Shown: piece after piece, positions 1-12,494 of the stretch | Layout of the letters: every line of letters starts with the position of its first letter | Numbering within the stretch: position 1 is the first letter of the stretch | Assembly: GCA_006503535.1 (NCBI GenBank) | Contig: QYRS01000006.1 | Coordinates: 682,001-746,000 of the forward strand | DNA: 64,000 nt | Source of the DNA: Arthrinium phaeospermum | Taxonomy: Eukaryota; Ascomycota; Sordariomycetes; Amphisphaeriales; Apiosporaceae | Reading direction: 5' to 3' | The notes under the pieces: generated by a model | What the model saw: only the letters and a program-made list of their open reading frames with translations | Told to the model about the DNA's origin: nothing | Database searches by the model: none | Program-made: the position numbers and the translations under genes

Positions 1-521
1 CCCGATGACTACCTGTTCTCGAGGTGTGAGTGTATTAGAAGAACAAATTGAGAGTCTCATAAACAATATCCTCCAGCTGCTTCTGCTACGGGCGCGCTCG
101 TCGCCAGCAACCCTGTGTTGCAGGGGCTCATGTTCTGCGGGAACCACATCCGTTTTGCTACGACGGGGCAAGGCCCTGCGGGAATAAGCCGGTCAAGTCT
201 CTTTTGGAATAAGAATTCATACAGGATATTATTACAACGGCATTCGTTTACTCCACTGTTATAACCTAGAGTAAATGGAATAATCAAGACAGGTGCTATC
301 ATTATAGGTTCGGAGTAGGTAGTGTTTATTCCTTCGGCCGCTTGGGGGTGACTGGTGAGGCTGTATGGGCGGCATAACCATAGCACTCCACAGTTGGTTA
401 AGTTGGTAACTGAATGTTTATACGTCAACCACAAGAATCCATTGACTGGATAATGCGGATTGTTCAAGCAGTGCTCTGATACATGTCTTAATTCCATGAC
501 ACAATCTACAAGCTATGTATT
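1..521. other. Intergenic, no supported gene
   Basis: Left edge of the window, downstream of the first NLR gene. A minus-strand open frame of 146 codons lies here but shows no recognisable motif, signal peptide or splice structure. I see only scattered copies of a GGAATAAG-type word that recurs elsewhere in the window. Confidence 0.5.
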
Positions 522-3500
522 CTAGCTACACAATCCCATTTGTTCTTTCAATCTACGGACCACATGGTGCATGTCCCCTTTGTGGATGAATTCAGCATAC
601 TTTGACACAATCAACCGACATTCGGAAATTTGATCTGGAGAAAGGTGGTTTTCCAGAAACTTAACCCAGGTCTCCGTGCCTGCGTTGAAGCCCATCTGCG
701 CCTGCTTAAACTCAAAGCACGCACTTAACAGAGCCGCTGCTGGGACCTTCTCTTCAAGGTAAAATAACTGCTCAAACTGTGCGTCCCATATGTAGAACCA
801 CTTGCTGTCCGTGAGACTGGCCCCATTCCTAACGAAATGGTCAATCAAATCGGTCAATTCGGAAAAGTTGTATTTCCGATTCAACACATCGGGGCGATTT
901 GCGATGCTGCATGGCATGAAAAACAGTCTCGAGTCTCCGACCAAGTTTCCAAGGGCGGCGCGTGATTCGGGGGGCCAGACATACTTCCTGATGCCAAGGC
1001 TCTGCGGAGAACACTCAGTTTCGGCAACAGAATTGGAAATAGACTGCTAGTAGGAAAGAAATGGGTGATGGGCAGGACTTACCATTGTGTAGCTGGCATA
1101 TGCGGACTCGACGAGTATCCACCAACTGCGGGAAGCAGGGACGGCTCCGTGACCGAGCAGCATCAGAGCCGTCCGGCTATCACAGAAGGTGCAGTATCTC
1201 CCATCTTCGATCCAGTAGAACGGCTCAATTAGTAGTTCCAATACTCTCGTCGCCTCCGATTTCCTCTGCTCGACCCCCAGCAAGCTGAGCTTACTTTCGA
1301 CATAGCGAGAGAGACCGCAAATCGCGGCATAGTCCAGAAAGTTGTGTACAGGAGGCCATATGTAGGTCCCCTTTCCTACCTTTTCTGACATCTCCTCTGC
1401 CTTATCCTTCATGCCAGGGTCCGGGTAGCACCTCAAAGCCCACGGTTTGGCCCTTTCAGCCCGCCTGCCCTGAGGAGTATCAACGTGGACCATACAGGGA
1501 GTCTTCGTAAAGGTACGGTCAAAGGGGTCAATCAAAGTGACGTAACGTTCCAGGTCTGAGCCGGCCGAGTCAGCCAGAGCGGCGTATTTCATTGCATGGA
1601 GTGGCGAGACCTCCATGGATTCACTCCTTGCCCAGTCCTTCACAATTTCAGGTTGTATCTCCATGTAGCGGATGGCGCCGTTCACGAGAGCCCAGATGTG
1701 CATCAAATGACCCTGTACTACCAGACTGCTTCCTCAGGTATCTCTTCACGTAGCCACGCCCCAAGAACTCGCTGGCCGTCAGGTGGACGAAGGTGATATG
1801 ATCAGTGTATATGAATTCGGACATGGGGGTAGAGAATACCTTGCTTTCCGGTATGTGAGAGTTTTCTATCTCCAAAAGACCACCGCAGCGGCTCGCAAGA
1901 CGAAGTCTGTTTCGGTCCAGGTCAAGAAGTTCGAGCTCAGTGGCGGTATCATACTGATCCATCGGATTGTCGCCCCTGGCTGCGAGAAAAACATGGGTAA
2001 TGAGGTTCCCGCCGAAGGCGTCTCGGTAATTCGTCTTTTGCATATGCGAATGCAGCTCAAATATCCTTGACCCCTCTGCGAGATACTCCGGGGGCACCTA
2101 TCGACTCTCGGTGTCAGCATTTACTCTTCTTGGGTTGAATAGATGTTTCAAGAGGGCATAATGGAATGTTTAGAATAAGCGGTTATTCCATCCCTTATGA
2201 GACACTGGACCAACGTGGAATAAACAATAGAACAGGAAGGAATAAAGACCGAAAGTCGCTTACCGACTGGATCATTCGCATGAATAGGCCCTTTCTGCCA
2301 CCCAGCCGTGGCGGCAAGGCCTCGATGGCATCGACGAGCTCCTTGCGCGATGCACCGTCGATCCGTTTAGTAAGGAGAGAGTCGATGACAAGCCGGGCCC
2401 AAAGAAAGACTCCATTAGCGCGCTGAGTAATTCTCGTAGCCAAGGGATGCAAAGCGGTGTCCTCCAAGCGGCTTTTGCAAACCGTATATATGTCTTGGCG
2501 TGTGTGGAAGTGCACCTGTATATTTGGGCAGTTGCGAAAGAGGTGCTTGAAAGTGGTGATCTCTCGACTCGCGGCACAGACTTTGACACCTCGCCGTTCT
2601 GCCAAGACTTGTAGAAACGCTGCTATCTCGCGATGGCCTCTAGTGATTCTCTCGTGGCTCACGTATGCGAACTCGTTGTCGGTGCGACTCACAACTTCGT
2701 CGGAGTCATATTCGTAGTCTTCATCAAGGTCGTCTGTAGGACTGGCCGGCATACGATATTCGTCTAATCCGTCTACCAGCAACACAACCTGGATATGTGC
2801 CGTTTCGAAAGCATCCAGGGCCGTCCGGAAAATGTTGCTGAGGTGTTGCACGGTGTAAGGCTCGGTTATTACCCCAGCGGGTAGCGACTTGAGGATTTGA
2901 TTCGGGTAGGCATCTCCCAATTTATATAGCAAATTGCGTAACAGGCCCTCTTGTGTCGTCTGTAAGGGTGTCCCGAGCTCGTAGAAAGAGTGGAGGACAA
3001 CTGCCGTCTCCTTCGACGAATATTTCGATAGAAGGGTGTCGAGAATATGTTCCATCAATGTGCTCTTCCCACATCCAGCTCTGCCGCTGATCCAGAAGAT
3101 GCTCTGATCCTGAGAGTTTAGCCATGACGGAAATGACGCATCGGTATTCCCATCATTGTTGTCGGCCTGATCGTCGAAGACCCATTCACATGTGCCCACA
3201 TCCGCGTCTCGGTCACTTGGCTTGCTCGTCTCGAACTGAAGGCTGTCGAGAAACAACTGTAGGCGTGCACGGTCTAGGAAAAAGAAATCAATCAGTATGA
3301 ATGTTGATACTACGTCGAATATAACAGCCGAGGTTGCCGCCGTCATTCCTACATACACCACCGTGCCTGAACAAAAAGAAAAGACAACATGAGGACCAGG
3401 GACCAGTCAAATACCTCCATGGGCTCGAGCTTTGTCACGACGCTCGAGGCACTTTTTCAGATAGTGGAGTGTCCGATTGTACGTCGTAGTACGCCCATTG

Positions 3501-4456
3501 AACTTGACCATCTCCATGTGGTTGCCCTCCGCCGAAGCAGATTGGACCGAAAAACCGTCATACACAGCCGACGCCGTTGGGACAATCTATTGCATCGCAA
3601 GAGAAACGGGTCAGCAAGCGTCGTTAAAGCGGGACCATCCGTGGTATACTTACCATCCCAATACTTGTGGCCGTCGTCTCCGTGAAGCAGAGTACGTCCA
3701 TGTCCTTCGTCTTTGTCGTGAACTCATCCCTCTGTTTCTCGAGGATGTGGGAATCCTGGCGAAGGGCGTTGAGAAGCTGTGTGTTGGGCTGGCGCAGAGA
3801 GACCTGGGCAATGTTCGCGAGCATCTGTCCCAGAGCAGCTTTGTCGCTTCCGCGATGAGGGGTGCCGAAGAAGATAACACCTTCTGTGCTGCTGTATACC
3901 TCGGCTTGGTCGGGAAATCGGCCGTGCGAACGGTATTTGTCGGCGGCGATCAGTGCCTCCTTGACGACGAGACCTCCGAGACTGTGGGCGACGAAAACAA
4001 TAGGCCGGGACTAATAGAGGCAATAATATCAGCCATATGGTCAAGTAAAGCTTCGAAAAAATCGCACGATGTACTTACCACTCCGACACGAAGGCTGGCA
4101 AGATCGGTCAGGAGGTCCTTTGCAAAGCTGGAGAGACCCTGTTGGCTGACATAGCGTGTCACTTCGGCCACTCTTGAGTCATAGCCCCATGCAATGATTC
4201 TGGAGGTCTTGAAATCATGCTCCTTGGCTAGAAGGTCTCGCGGCCAGCAGAAGCCTGACTGGGAAGACCATGTGCCGAGCCGAGATCCTCTGAGACCATG
4301 GACAAAGATGATGTCGATTCCCTCGTCAGAAGCTCCTCCCGGAGCGAGCACGTAAGGGCCACGGTCGTTCTCGTCCTGAGGAGCATCTTCACTCGGCTTA
4401 CCTTCACCAGAAACAGGTGGCTGATTGCCCTTCCATAGACTCAAGATGCCGTGCAT
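522..4456 (-). CDS. NLR-like protein: alpha/beta-hydrolase (DUF676-type) plus NACHT NTPase
   Basis: A fungal STAND (NLR-type) receptor of about 1130 residues; known members act in non-self recognition and cell death. Exons by splice sites and phase: 4456-4079, 4010-3654, 3586-3415, 3273-2264, 2097-~1720, ~1719-1083, 1001-522. I start at ATG 4456 because the frame upstream has only non-ATG starts. Residues 1-245 form a serine-esterase-like domain: IIFVHGLRG (oxyanion region) and the nucleophile elbow AHSLGG, then VIFFGTPHRG. The NACHT follows, with P-loop GRAGCGKST near residue 370 and Walker B VVLLVDGLDEY. The C-terminus has no ankyrin, WD or TPR repeat that I recognise. Between exons 5 and 6 the frame changes with no ordinary intron, so there is a frameshift, a 37-nt intron or a base error at 1648-1740. 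It is transcribed away from the NLR at 4988, with 531 bp between the two start codons. Confidence 0.8.
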
Positions 4457-4987
4457 GGTTAGCTGAGTGGCTGGTGGTGCGTAAGAGAGCTTATTGAGAC
4501 ACAACAGGTTGTTTAGTGCGACAAACCAAGATAGACGTCGAATGTCTTATGAGTTGACTAGCTGTCAGCCAAGGTGCAGCAACGGTCACTAACCTTCTCT
4601 CAAGCAGAAGACGGATGGGTGGCTACCGTACAGAAAAGACATGACAAAGGAAAGGGTTTGAGGTAGAGCTGACGCCAAGCCTGGAATTTGACCGTTTGTT
4701 GGCAACAAACGCGATGCATCACTTTCACTTTCTCGCCTAAGGTACATACCAATCCGTGAGAGATCAGTCAGTGTACACTGTTGGTGATTGGCCAAAGGCA
4801 TCAAAGCGGGGCTTCTAGGCTACCGTCCAATGAATGATCTTGGCTATACCCCTGCATGTAACCAGATCAGATTGGTGCAGATACCCCTCACATGAGCAAC
4901 GACATAGCAGACTCATGAGACACCGAAAGCAAGCTTCTATCAGAACGCCTAGGACACACACGCCATCCTGAGCGAGGACATTCGACC
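4457..4987. promoter_or_regulatory. Shared divergent promoter region of the two NLR genes
   Basis: The 531 bp between the start codons of the two opposed NLR genes must hold both promoters. I see no strong TATA box and no ordered repeat. Two short minus-strand open frames here have no recognisable content. Co-regulation is an inference from the arrangement only. Confidence 0.45.
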
Positions 4988-7900
4988 ATGGATCCAATAA
5001 GCGCGTTTTCCCTCGCATGCAACATTTTGCAGATCGTGGATACAAGCGCCAAGATCCTGGTCAAGGCAGCAGAATGTTACAACGACGGAGCTACCGCCGA
5101 GACGTCGCAGCTCAGCGGTAACGTGCGCTTACTTGAGAGCCTAGGCGCTGAGCTCAAGGCCATCGACGCACGGACCTGCAACCCCTTTTCTACCTCAGAG
5201 CTAAGGCTGCTAGAGGCAAACGAGAGATGCTTACAGGTCTCCGACAAGCTCATCCACCTCTTGGATGGCCTCAGGGTCAACGAGAAGTCGGTCTGGCAAG
5301 CGTTCAGCAGAAGCATCAGGACAATCCGTCACCGGGAAACCATGGCCGGATTACGTGACGGTGTCTCTGAGTGTCGAGCGAACCTGAACCTTGCATTGTT
5401 GCTGGTCATGCAGTATGTACTTAGCTACCCCAGGATATTCAGTGGCCACTGCTGATAAACACCATAGTGAGAGATCAAGCGGAATGACAGCCTTGACTCT
5501 GAAGGCAAATTCAGACGCGGAAGCTCGCATCCTCGGCACCTTTGACCAACAATCAACCCTGCTCGGCATGGAGATCCAAAATCTCAGCACTAAGATCGAA
5601 GGCATATCGCTTAGCCGATGCGAAGACACCATTAAAGACTTCCGCTCCGTACACGAGACCCAACTTCATCAACTTTCGCAGAGGGTTGTAGAGATTATTG
5701 AACAGCAGAGCTCTGCGTTGAGCTCCCAGGAGATACCTACCAGCTCAAATTTATCGAAAGTTTCTCAGCAGAGAATCCTGGAGAGTCTTCACTTTCCGCA
5801 GATGCAGGAGAGGAGAGCACAAATCTCAGACGTCTACGAGGGAACATATGGATGGATCTTTCGTGGCGGCGTTGCATTTCCGTATGGGAAAGACAATTTT
5901 GTCAGTTGGTTATCCAAGCGCGACAGCCAGAAAAACGTATTTTGGGTCTCTGGGAAGCCAGGTATGTTTCGACATCACTCCAAGTTCCTTTTCTAACATT
6001 TCGTTACATGTAGGGTCCGGTAAATCAGCCCTGATGCGGTTTGTGGATGAGGAGCTGGAAAAGCACAACCGACTCCTACCATGGACCAACACCACACATG
6101 TGATCAAGGCATCTCACTTTATTTGGAAATCTGGCTCTTCTGCGCAGAAATCGCTGGAGTTCTTTCTACGCTCCTTATTATACCAGCTTCTGGACCAGGC
6201 TCCGGACTTGATTGGATTAACGGTGCCACCAGGCAAATGGAAATCAGCTATATCATCAGATCGACGGCTAAGCGAGTGGTCTTTGCCAGAGCTATCACAA
6301 TCGTTGCGGTCTTTTATCCAGAAAGCCACTTGCTGCGTATTCATCCTGATAGATGGGTTGGATGTAAGTTGTGATAGAGGTCTCTAACGTAGAAAGCGCT
6401 AATAGGGGGTCCATAGGAACTGGAAGACACCAGAGGTCGACAGGATCAACTGTTGGACCTCATCCAATCTCTCGGTTCATTTGATGCAGTCAAGATCTGT
6501 GTTTCAAGCCGACCTGACAACATCTTTCGTGACGTCTTCGGAAGCTACCCTGAGCTCCTGTTGCAAGACCTTACAACGGACGACATCCGTGTCTTCATTC
6601 GTGGCCAATTTGACAGGCAACCGCGATTACGGACTTTGAGTCAAGGAGATAACAGGCTCATCGACAACCTCCTCGAAAGAATTGCGGCAGGTTCTTCAGG
6701 CGTCTTCCTCTGGGTATGCCTAGTGGTTACAGAAGTCCTTGAAGAGGCCAGAGACGGTGCCGGTGTTGCGGAGTTGATTGATATAGTAGACAAAGCGCCC
6801 AAAGACCTCGACGACTACTTTTCTCGGATCATGGAATCCATTGAGCCGAAACACCGGACCGAATCGTCCATTATGTTCCAAATCGCTCTGCATAAGGAAA
6901 CAACTTACGTCACCTTGTTTGCCTTACGTTTGCTCGATCTTTCCTTCATTGAAGAGCGACATAGCGATTTTGCGCTTCGCTCGGAGTACGACATCGCCAA
7001 ATTCGACACCAGCAAAGATGGGCTCACCACGAGACTCGATTCCGCTTTTCGTCGGGTCAACAGCAGGTCTCGAGGACTCCTTGAGGTCCACTACGTCGAA
7101 GACGATACCGAGAACTTGTTCAACCTCGATGGTCTATCTATGTCCGATGCAGCACTGGCCACTTCTTCGCGGTCGAGAGAAGACGGAGCCGGACCTGATG
7201 GGCTAAGCCAGGATACATCATACATGGCTATGGCATTCAACTACCACGTGAGTTTCCTTCATAGGTCATTCCACGATTACCTTCTCGAGCCTGAGAACAT
7301 GGCACGTCTCGATCAAGGCTCCAAAAGTCGATACAATACGCGATTGTTCCTTTGCAACGCCAGACTTGTCCAGATGTTGTCCCTTGATTACAAGAGTCGT
7401 CCGGACCATGCACTGTTAGCCTTTGGACTAGCCAGTGGTGTGGTCAGTGCAATCTCCGTCGACGATCTCAAGTTTTCAGAGGAGAGTGTTCAGGTAGCCG
7501 CCCAGATGCGGCCAGTGGTCGAGTTTCTTGCGCAAAGCGGAGTGCAAGCCAGGACGGAAACCCCTTGGTATCTGGCAAACTCACTGGAATACTACATCGA
7601 TGAACAGAACAGCTTCCTTGCTGTGGCGATCGACTTTGACCTCGATGCGTACCTGAAAGCGCATCTGAAGAAGGATGCTATTCTGACCAAGACAGGTCGA
7701 CCCATCTTGGACAATGTTCTCCAGCCAACAAACTGGATAGTAGAGAGCAACACGAGCCACGATCCACATGTCAATCTCAATATTCTTCAACTTACCTTGG
7801 ATCTGGGGGCAGACCCAAACGAGGTGTGGCAATCTGTCTCTGTGTGGGGGTCTTTCTTGCTGTCGCTGTTGGGTGGTAGCTTCGGCCTGTACGGACCGAG

Positions 7901-8192
7901 CCAACGGCAGTCATGTGTGGAGGCGGTCAAGATTATGCTTCAATATTTCGCGGATCCCATACTACCGACAGCGTGGTTTACTGAACATTTATCGGAACCG
8001 GTCGACCATTCGAAGGCAGCGGGGACGTGCAAGCTAGTCGACATGAACACAGAGACTATCACCGTTGCATACATTTTAAGGCAGCTTCCGGAGATGTTCA
8101 CCACACATGCACCGCAGATACTAGATGAGTGTATCATCTTAGCTGAGGAGAGAGCTACCCAAAGGTTGCGAGTACCTCAAGTAACTACCTGA
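4988..8192 (+). CDS. NACHT-domain NLR protein with fungal helical N-terminal domain
   Basis: A predicted 1014-residue fungal STAND protein. Exons 4988-5412, 5468-5961, 6014-6363 and 6417-8192; all junctions are GT-AG and the phases sum to an intact frame. It begins MDPISAFSLACNILQIVD, typical of the helical N-terminal domains before NACHT modules in fungal NLRs, followed by a helix-rich linker to about residue 290. The P-loop, KPGSGKSALM, is assembled across intron 2 near residue 306. Walker B FILIDGLDEL spans intron 3 near residue 420, followed by the SSRP sensor-type motif. The tail carries the FLHRSFHDYLLEP motif common after the NACHT in these proteins. I see no ankyrin or WD repeats. It is intact, unlike several other accessory genes in the window. 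The role as a non-self or cell-death receptor comes from the family, not from this sequence. Confidence 0.87.
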
Positions 8193-8489
8193 GTAGTCAC
8201 CCACTGTGTGATGGGCTTTTTCGACCTGTCTCATTCTCAATTCACGAATTAAACACGTGATGTTGCTGCACCACCATGGATGCCACTTGGCGGATGCCGT
8301 TAAGCTAGCCTCTTTGTCTCCGGTCTGGTGGATACGGGGCGGATTCTGGAGGTCAGATAGCTTATTTGTAACCTGTCTCATAAGCTGTCATTTAGTCTGT
8401 GTTTATCTACTCACTTGAGGTCCACTTAATGTAACAGCCACAAGTGGACAGTTTGTGCCATCCGTTCTAGAAAGTTCGCCGAGCTTTTA
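8193..8489. other. Intergenic flank with a short hairpin
   Basis: Normal-composition DNA between the NLR stop codon and the AT-rich block. It holds one perfect 8-bp inverted repeat, GTCCACTT at 8420-8427 and AAGTGGAC at 8442-8449, about 40 bp before the composition changes. No coding content is seen. Confidence 0.5.
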
Positions 8490-9918
8490 TTTTAATTACT
8501 ATTATTATATATAATAATAACGCGCCGGAGGGGTTATAAGAAATTGTATTTAGGATGGTATTTATTAAGGTAATTTTTATAATATTAAAATATAATTATT
8601 TATATAAAATTATAATTAATTAGATTTAATATTTAAATTATTATTATTATTTTTTCTTTTTTATAATATTTAACGTTAAGTTATATTCTTTATTATTTTC
8701 GATTATAATTTTTTCTTATATTTTTTTATTAAATAAATATTATTATTAAAAAGTGAAATTTATATTAAAGGTATTTTAAATTTATATTTAATTAATATTA
8801 TTTTTATTTATATTCTTTTTTATTTTATATTTAATATCCTTTATTTATTATATTATATTTAAATTTAATTAAATTAATTATTAATAAATTATTAAATATT
8901 TTTTTTATAATTATTATAATTAATAATTTAAAGGTAATATATTATTATTAACGAATTAATTTATCGCGATAATTTTAATATATTTTTTACCCGATTTATT
9001 TTTTCGATATATATTAATTATTAAATATAAAAATAAATTTTTTTTATTTATATAATTATTATTTTAATAATTAATATATAAATTACGTAATTTATATAAT
9101 TAAAATATTATATATAAATTAAAATATATTTTATATTTATTATATTTAACGGGTATAATTAATAATTATTTATTTTAAAGGCCGTTTTAATATTAAATTA
9201 AATATAAATTAAATGTTATATTAAAAAATAAATTTTATATAATTATTAAAAATTTCGTATAATTATAAAATTAAGTAATTAATTAGGTTAATTTATTTAT
9301 AAAATTAATATTATTATAAAACAATTAAATATAAAATAGAATTAATTTAAATAAAAAGAAAATTTAAATTTATTAATATAAAATTAATATATATTTATAT
9401 CCTATAGTTATTTATAATTAATTATTATAAATTTGATTTAAATAATTTCTTTTTTTATTTTTAATTTATAACCTTTTAAATTTTTTATTTATAAAATATT
9501 ATATTTTAAAGCGTAAATAAATTCGGGTATAAAATTTTATAAAACCGGTTAAGGTAATATTTAAATAAATATAATTATATTAAAAAGAAATTATTATAAA
9601 ATAATATAAAATTATATTATATTATTAAATATTAATAATATTAATTAATTAATTAATTTATATTTTATTTTTTTAATTATAATTTATAAATAAAAAACGT
9701 TAATATAAATATTTTATTTTTTATATTTTATTCGAAATAATTATTTAATAATAATAAAACCTTTAAATAATTATATTTAATTTAATATAAAATTAATTAA
9801 ATTTTTAAAAATAAATAAATAATATAATATAAAATAATTCGTTATATTATTTTAATTAAATATTTATTCGATTAAATATATTAAATTATATAAATAAAAC
9901 ATTATAAAATATAAAAAA

Positions 9919-12320
9919 TAAAAATTAATATTTATTTATTTAAATTTTTTTTAATATATATTATATATAATTAATATAAATAATAAAGAATAAATAAATA
10001 ATAATATAAATTAATAATAATTTTATATTAAAATAAATAAATATTTTAAATAATATAATTAAAAAAATTAAACTTTTAATAATAATAAATAATAAATTTT
10101 AAATTTTTTTTTTATTATAACTTTTAATTATAATTATTTATTCTTTACGATATAAAATTTAAAATAAATTTAAAGTTTATAATAATATTATATTTAATTA
10201 TTAAAAAAAATTATTTATTTATATTATATAAATTTAAAATTTATTAAAAATTATTCGTATTAAATAATAAAATTTTTAAAATTAATATATAAATATCGAT
10301 TTTATATAAATTTTTAAAAAAAGTTTTTAAAAATAAATATAAATTTTTATAATAAACGTTTTTTAAAATTTATAATTTATTTCTTTTTTTTATTATATAT
10401 ATATATATATATATTATTATTTATTATTTAATTTTAATTTTTATATATTATTAAATATATATAATTATTTAAATTTTAATATTTATTTATATATATTATA
10501 ATAAATATTAATATTAATAATATTATTATATTATAAATATTTATAAAAAATGTTTTTAATAATTTTAAAAAAATTATTTTATTAATTATATATATATTTT
10601 ATAAAAAACGTTAATTTATTATTTATATTAAAAAAAAATTTATATAAAATTTATTATTTTTTATATAAATTAAATTAAATAAATATAAAATTAAATAATT
10701 ATATAATAATTAATTAATAATTAATAATAATATATTTATTAAAAAATTATTTATTAATTTTAATTTATTTATTTCTTATTTATTAATAACGAGTTTTTTT
10801 TTTTAATTAATTAAATTAATTCGCGATTTTATTATATCGATTTTTATTAAATATATTTAAAAGTTTTATAATTTTTAAAGCTTTATTCCCGTTTTATATA
10901 TATAAATACGTTTTTTATTATTTAATAATTTTAATAATAATTTTCGCCGCCGTATACTTTATATAATATATAAATTATATATATAAAAAATTATATATTA
11001 TAATAATTTAAAAAATATATTATTAAACGCGGTTTCGAATATTTTAAAATCGAATTTATTAAAAGCGATATAATAATTATAAAAATAAAATTTTTTAAAA
11101 AATTAAAATTTAATTACCGGTATAATAACGTTAATTTTATCGGAATTATTAAAAGCGTTTTTTATAAATATATACGATATAATATCGTTATTATTATTAA
11201 TAATTATTATAATATATATAATAAATATTAAAATATAAATAATATTATAAATATAATAATATAAAAAAATTAAAATAAAAAATAATAACGTATATATATA
11301 TATATAATAAGAAAAAAAATAATTTATAAATTTTAAAAAATATATATCGCGAAAATTTATATTTATTTTCGAAAGTTTTTTTTTAAAATTTATATAAAAT
11401 CGATATTTATATATATTAATTTTAAAAATTTTATTATTTAATATAAATAATTTCTAATAAATTTTAAATTTATATAATACGAATAAATATAATAATTCTT
11501 TTTTTAATAATTAAATATAATATTATCGCGAACCTCGAGTTTATTTTAAACCTTATATTATAAAAAATAATAAATAATTATAATTAAAAATTATAATAAA
11601 AAAATAACTTAATATTTATTATTTATTATTATTAAAAACTTAATTTTTTTAATTTTATTATTTAAAATATTTATTTATTTTAATACGAAATTATTATTAA
11701 TTTATATTATTATTTATTTATTTTTTATTATTTATATTAATTATATATATATATTAAAAAAAATTTAAATAAATTATATATTATAATATTTTAAAATTTA
11801 AAAATTTTATTAAATTTATTAATTAATTAAAATTAATATATTTTAATATTATTAAAATTATTAATAATATAATATTTTAAAAATCGAAATAAAAAATAAC
11901 TTTATATTTATATTTTTCTTTATTATTTAATAAAAAATAAAAGCGAAAAAAAAAATCGGGAAAAATAATAATTAATTATTTTATAATTTTAATAATAAAT
12001 ATCGCGTTTTTATAAAATTAAAAAAAAACTATATAAATATAAAATAAAAAACCGCGGTAATTTTTAATTATTATTTAAAAATTTATTAAAACGAAATAAC
12101 GAAATAAATAACGTTAAAATATTAATAAATAAAAAATAAAGCGAAATTAATAAATAATTTTTTAATAATAAATATTATTATTAATTTATTATTAATTAAT
12201 TATTATATAATTAATTAATTTATATATTTATTTAATTTAATTTATTATATAAAAATAATAAATTTTATATAAATTTTCTTTTTAATATAATTAATAAATT
12301 AACGTTTTTTATAAAATTAA
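9919..12320. repeat. RIP-block repeat, long copy (A)
   Basis: This stretch aligns by eye, in the same orientation, with 15183-16480. Shared landmarks in order are a run ending AAAATTAAACTTTTAA, an AT dinucleotide run near 10400, the word AAATCGGGAAAAATAA (near 11960) followed by ATATCGCGTTTTTATAAAATT, and a final ATTATATAAAAA tract. Copy A contains about 1.2 kb (roughly 10590-11775) that the other copy lacks. It is the more heavily mutated of the two. Confidence 0.65.
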
Positions 12321-12439
12321 AAATTAATATTATATATTAATAAATAAAAATAATAAAAATATTATATAAAAAATTATATTTTAATTTTAAAATTATTTTT
12401 AAAATATATATAAATTAAAAATTTAAAATAAAAATTAAA

Positions 12440-12441
<2 letters not shown>

Positions 12442-12491
<50 letters not shown>
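12442..12491. repeat. (TTA)n microsatellite
   Basis: A perfect trinucleotide run of about 16-17 TTA units within the RIP-mutated block, just beyond the long repeat copy. It probably arose by slippage in simple AT sequence after mutation. Confidence 0.9.

Positions 12492-12494
<3 letters not shown>

Noticed and set aside
57..497. 146-codon minus-strand open frame at the left edge
   Set aside because: It has an ATG but no recognisable motif, no signal peptide and no splice partners; the length is not remarkable.
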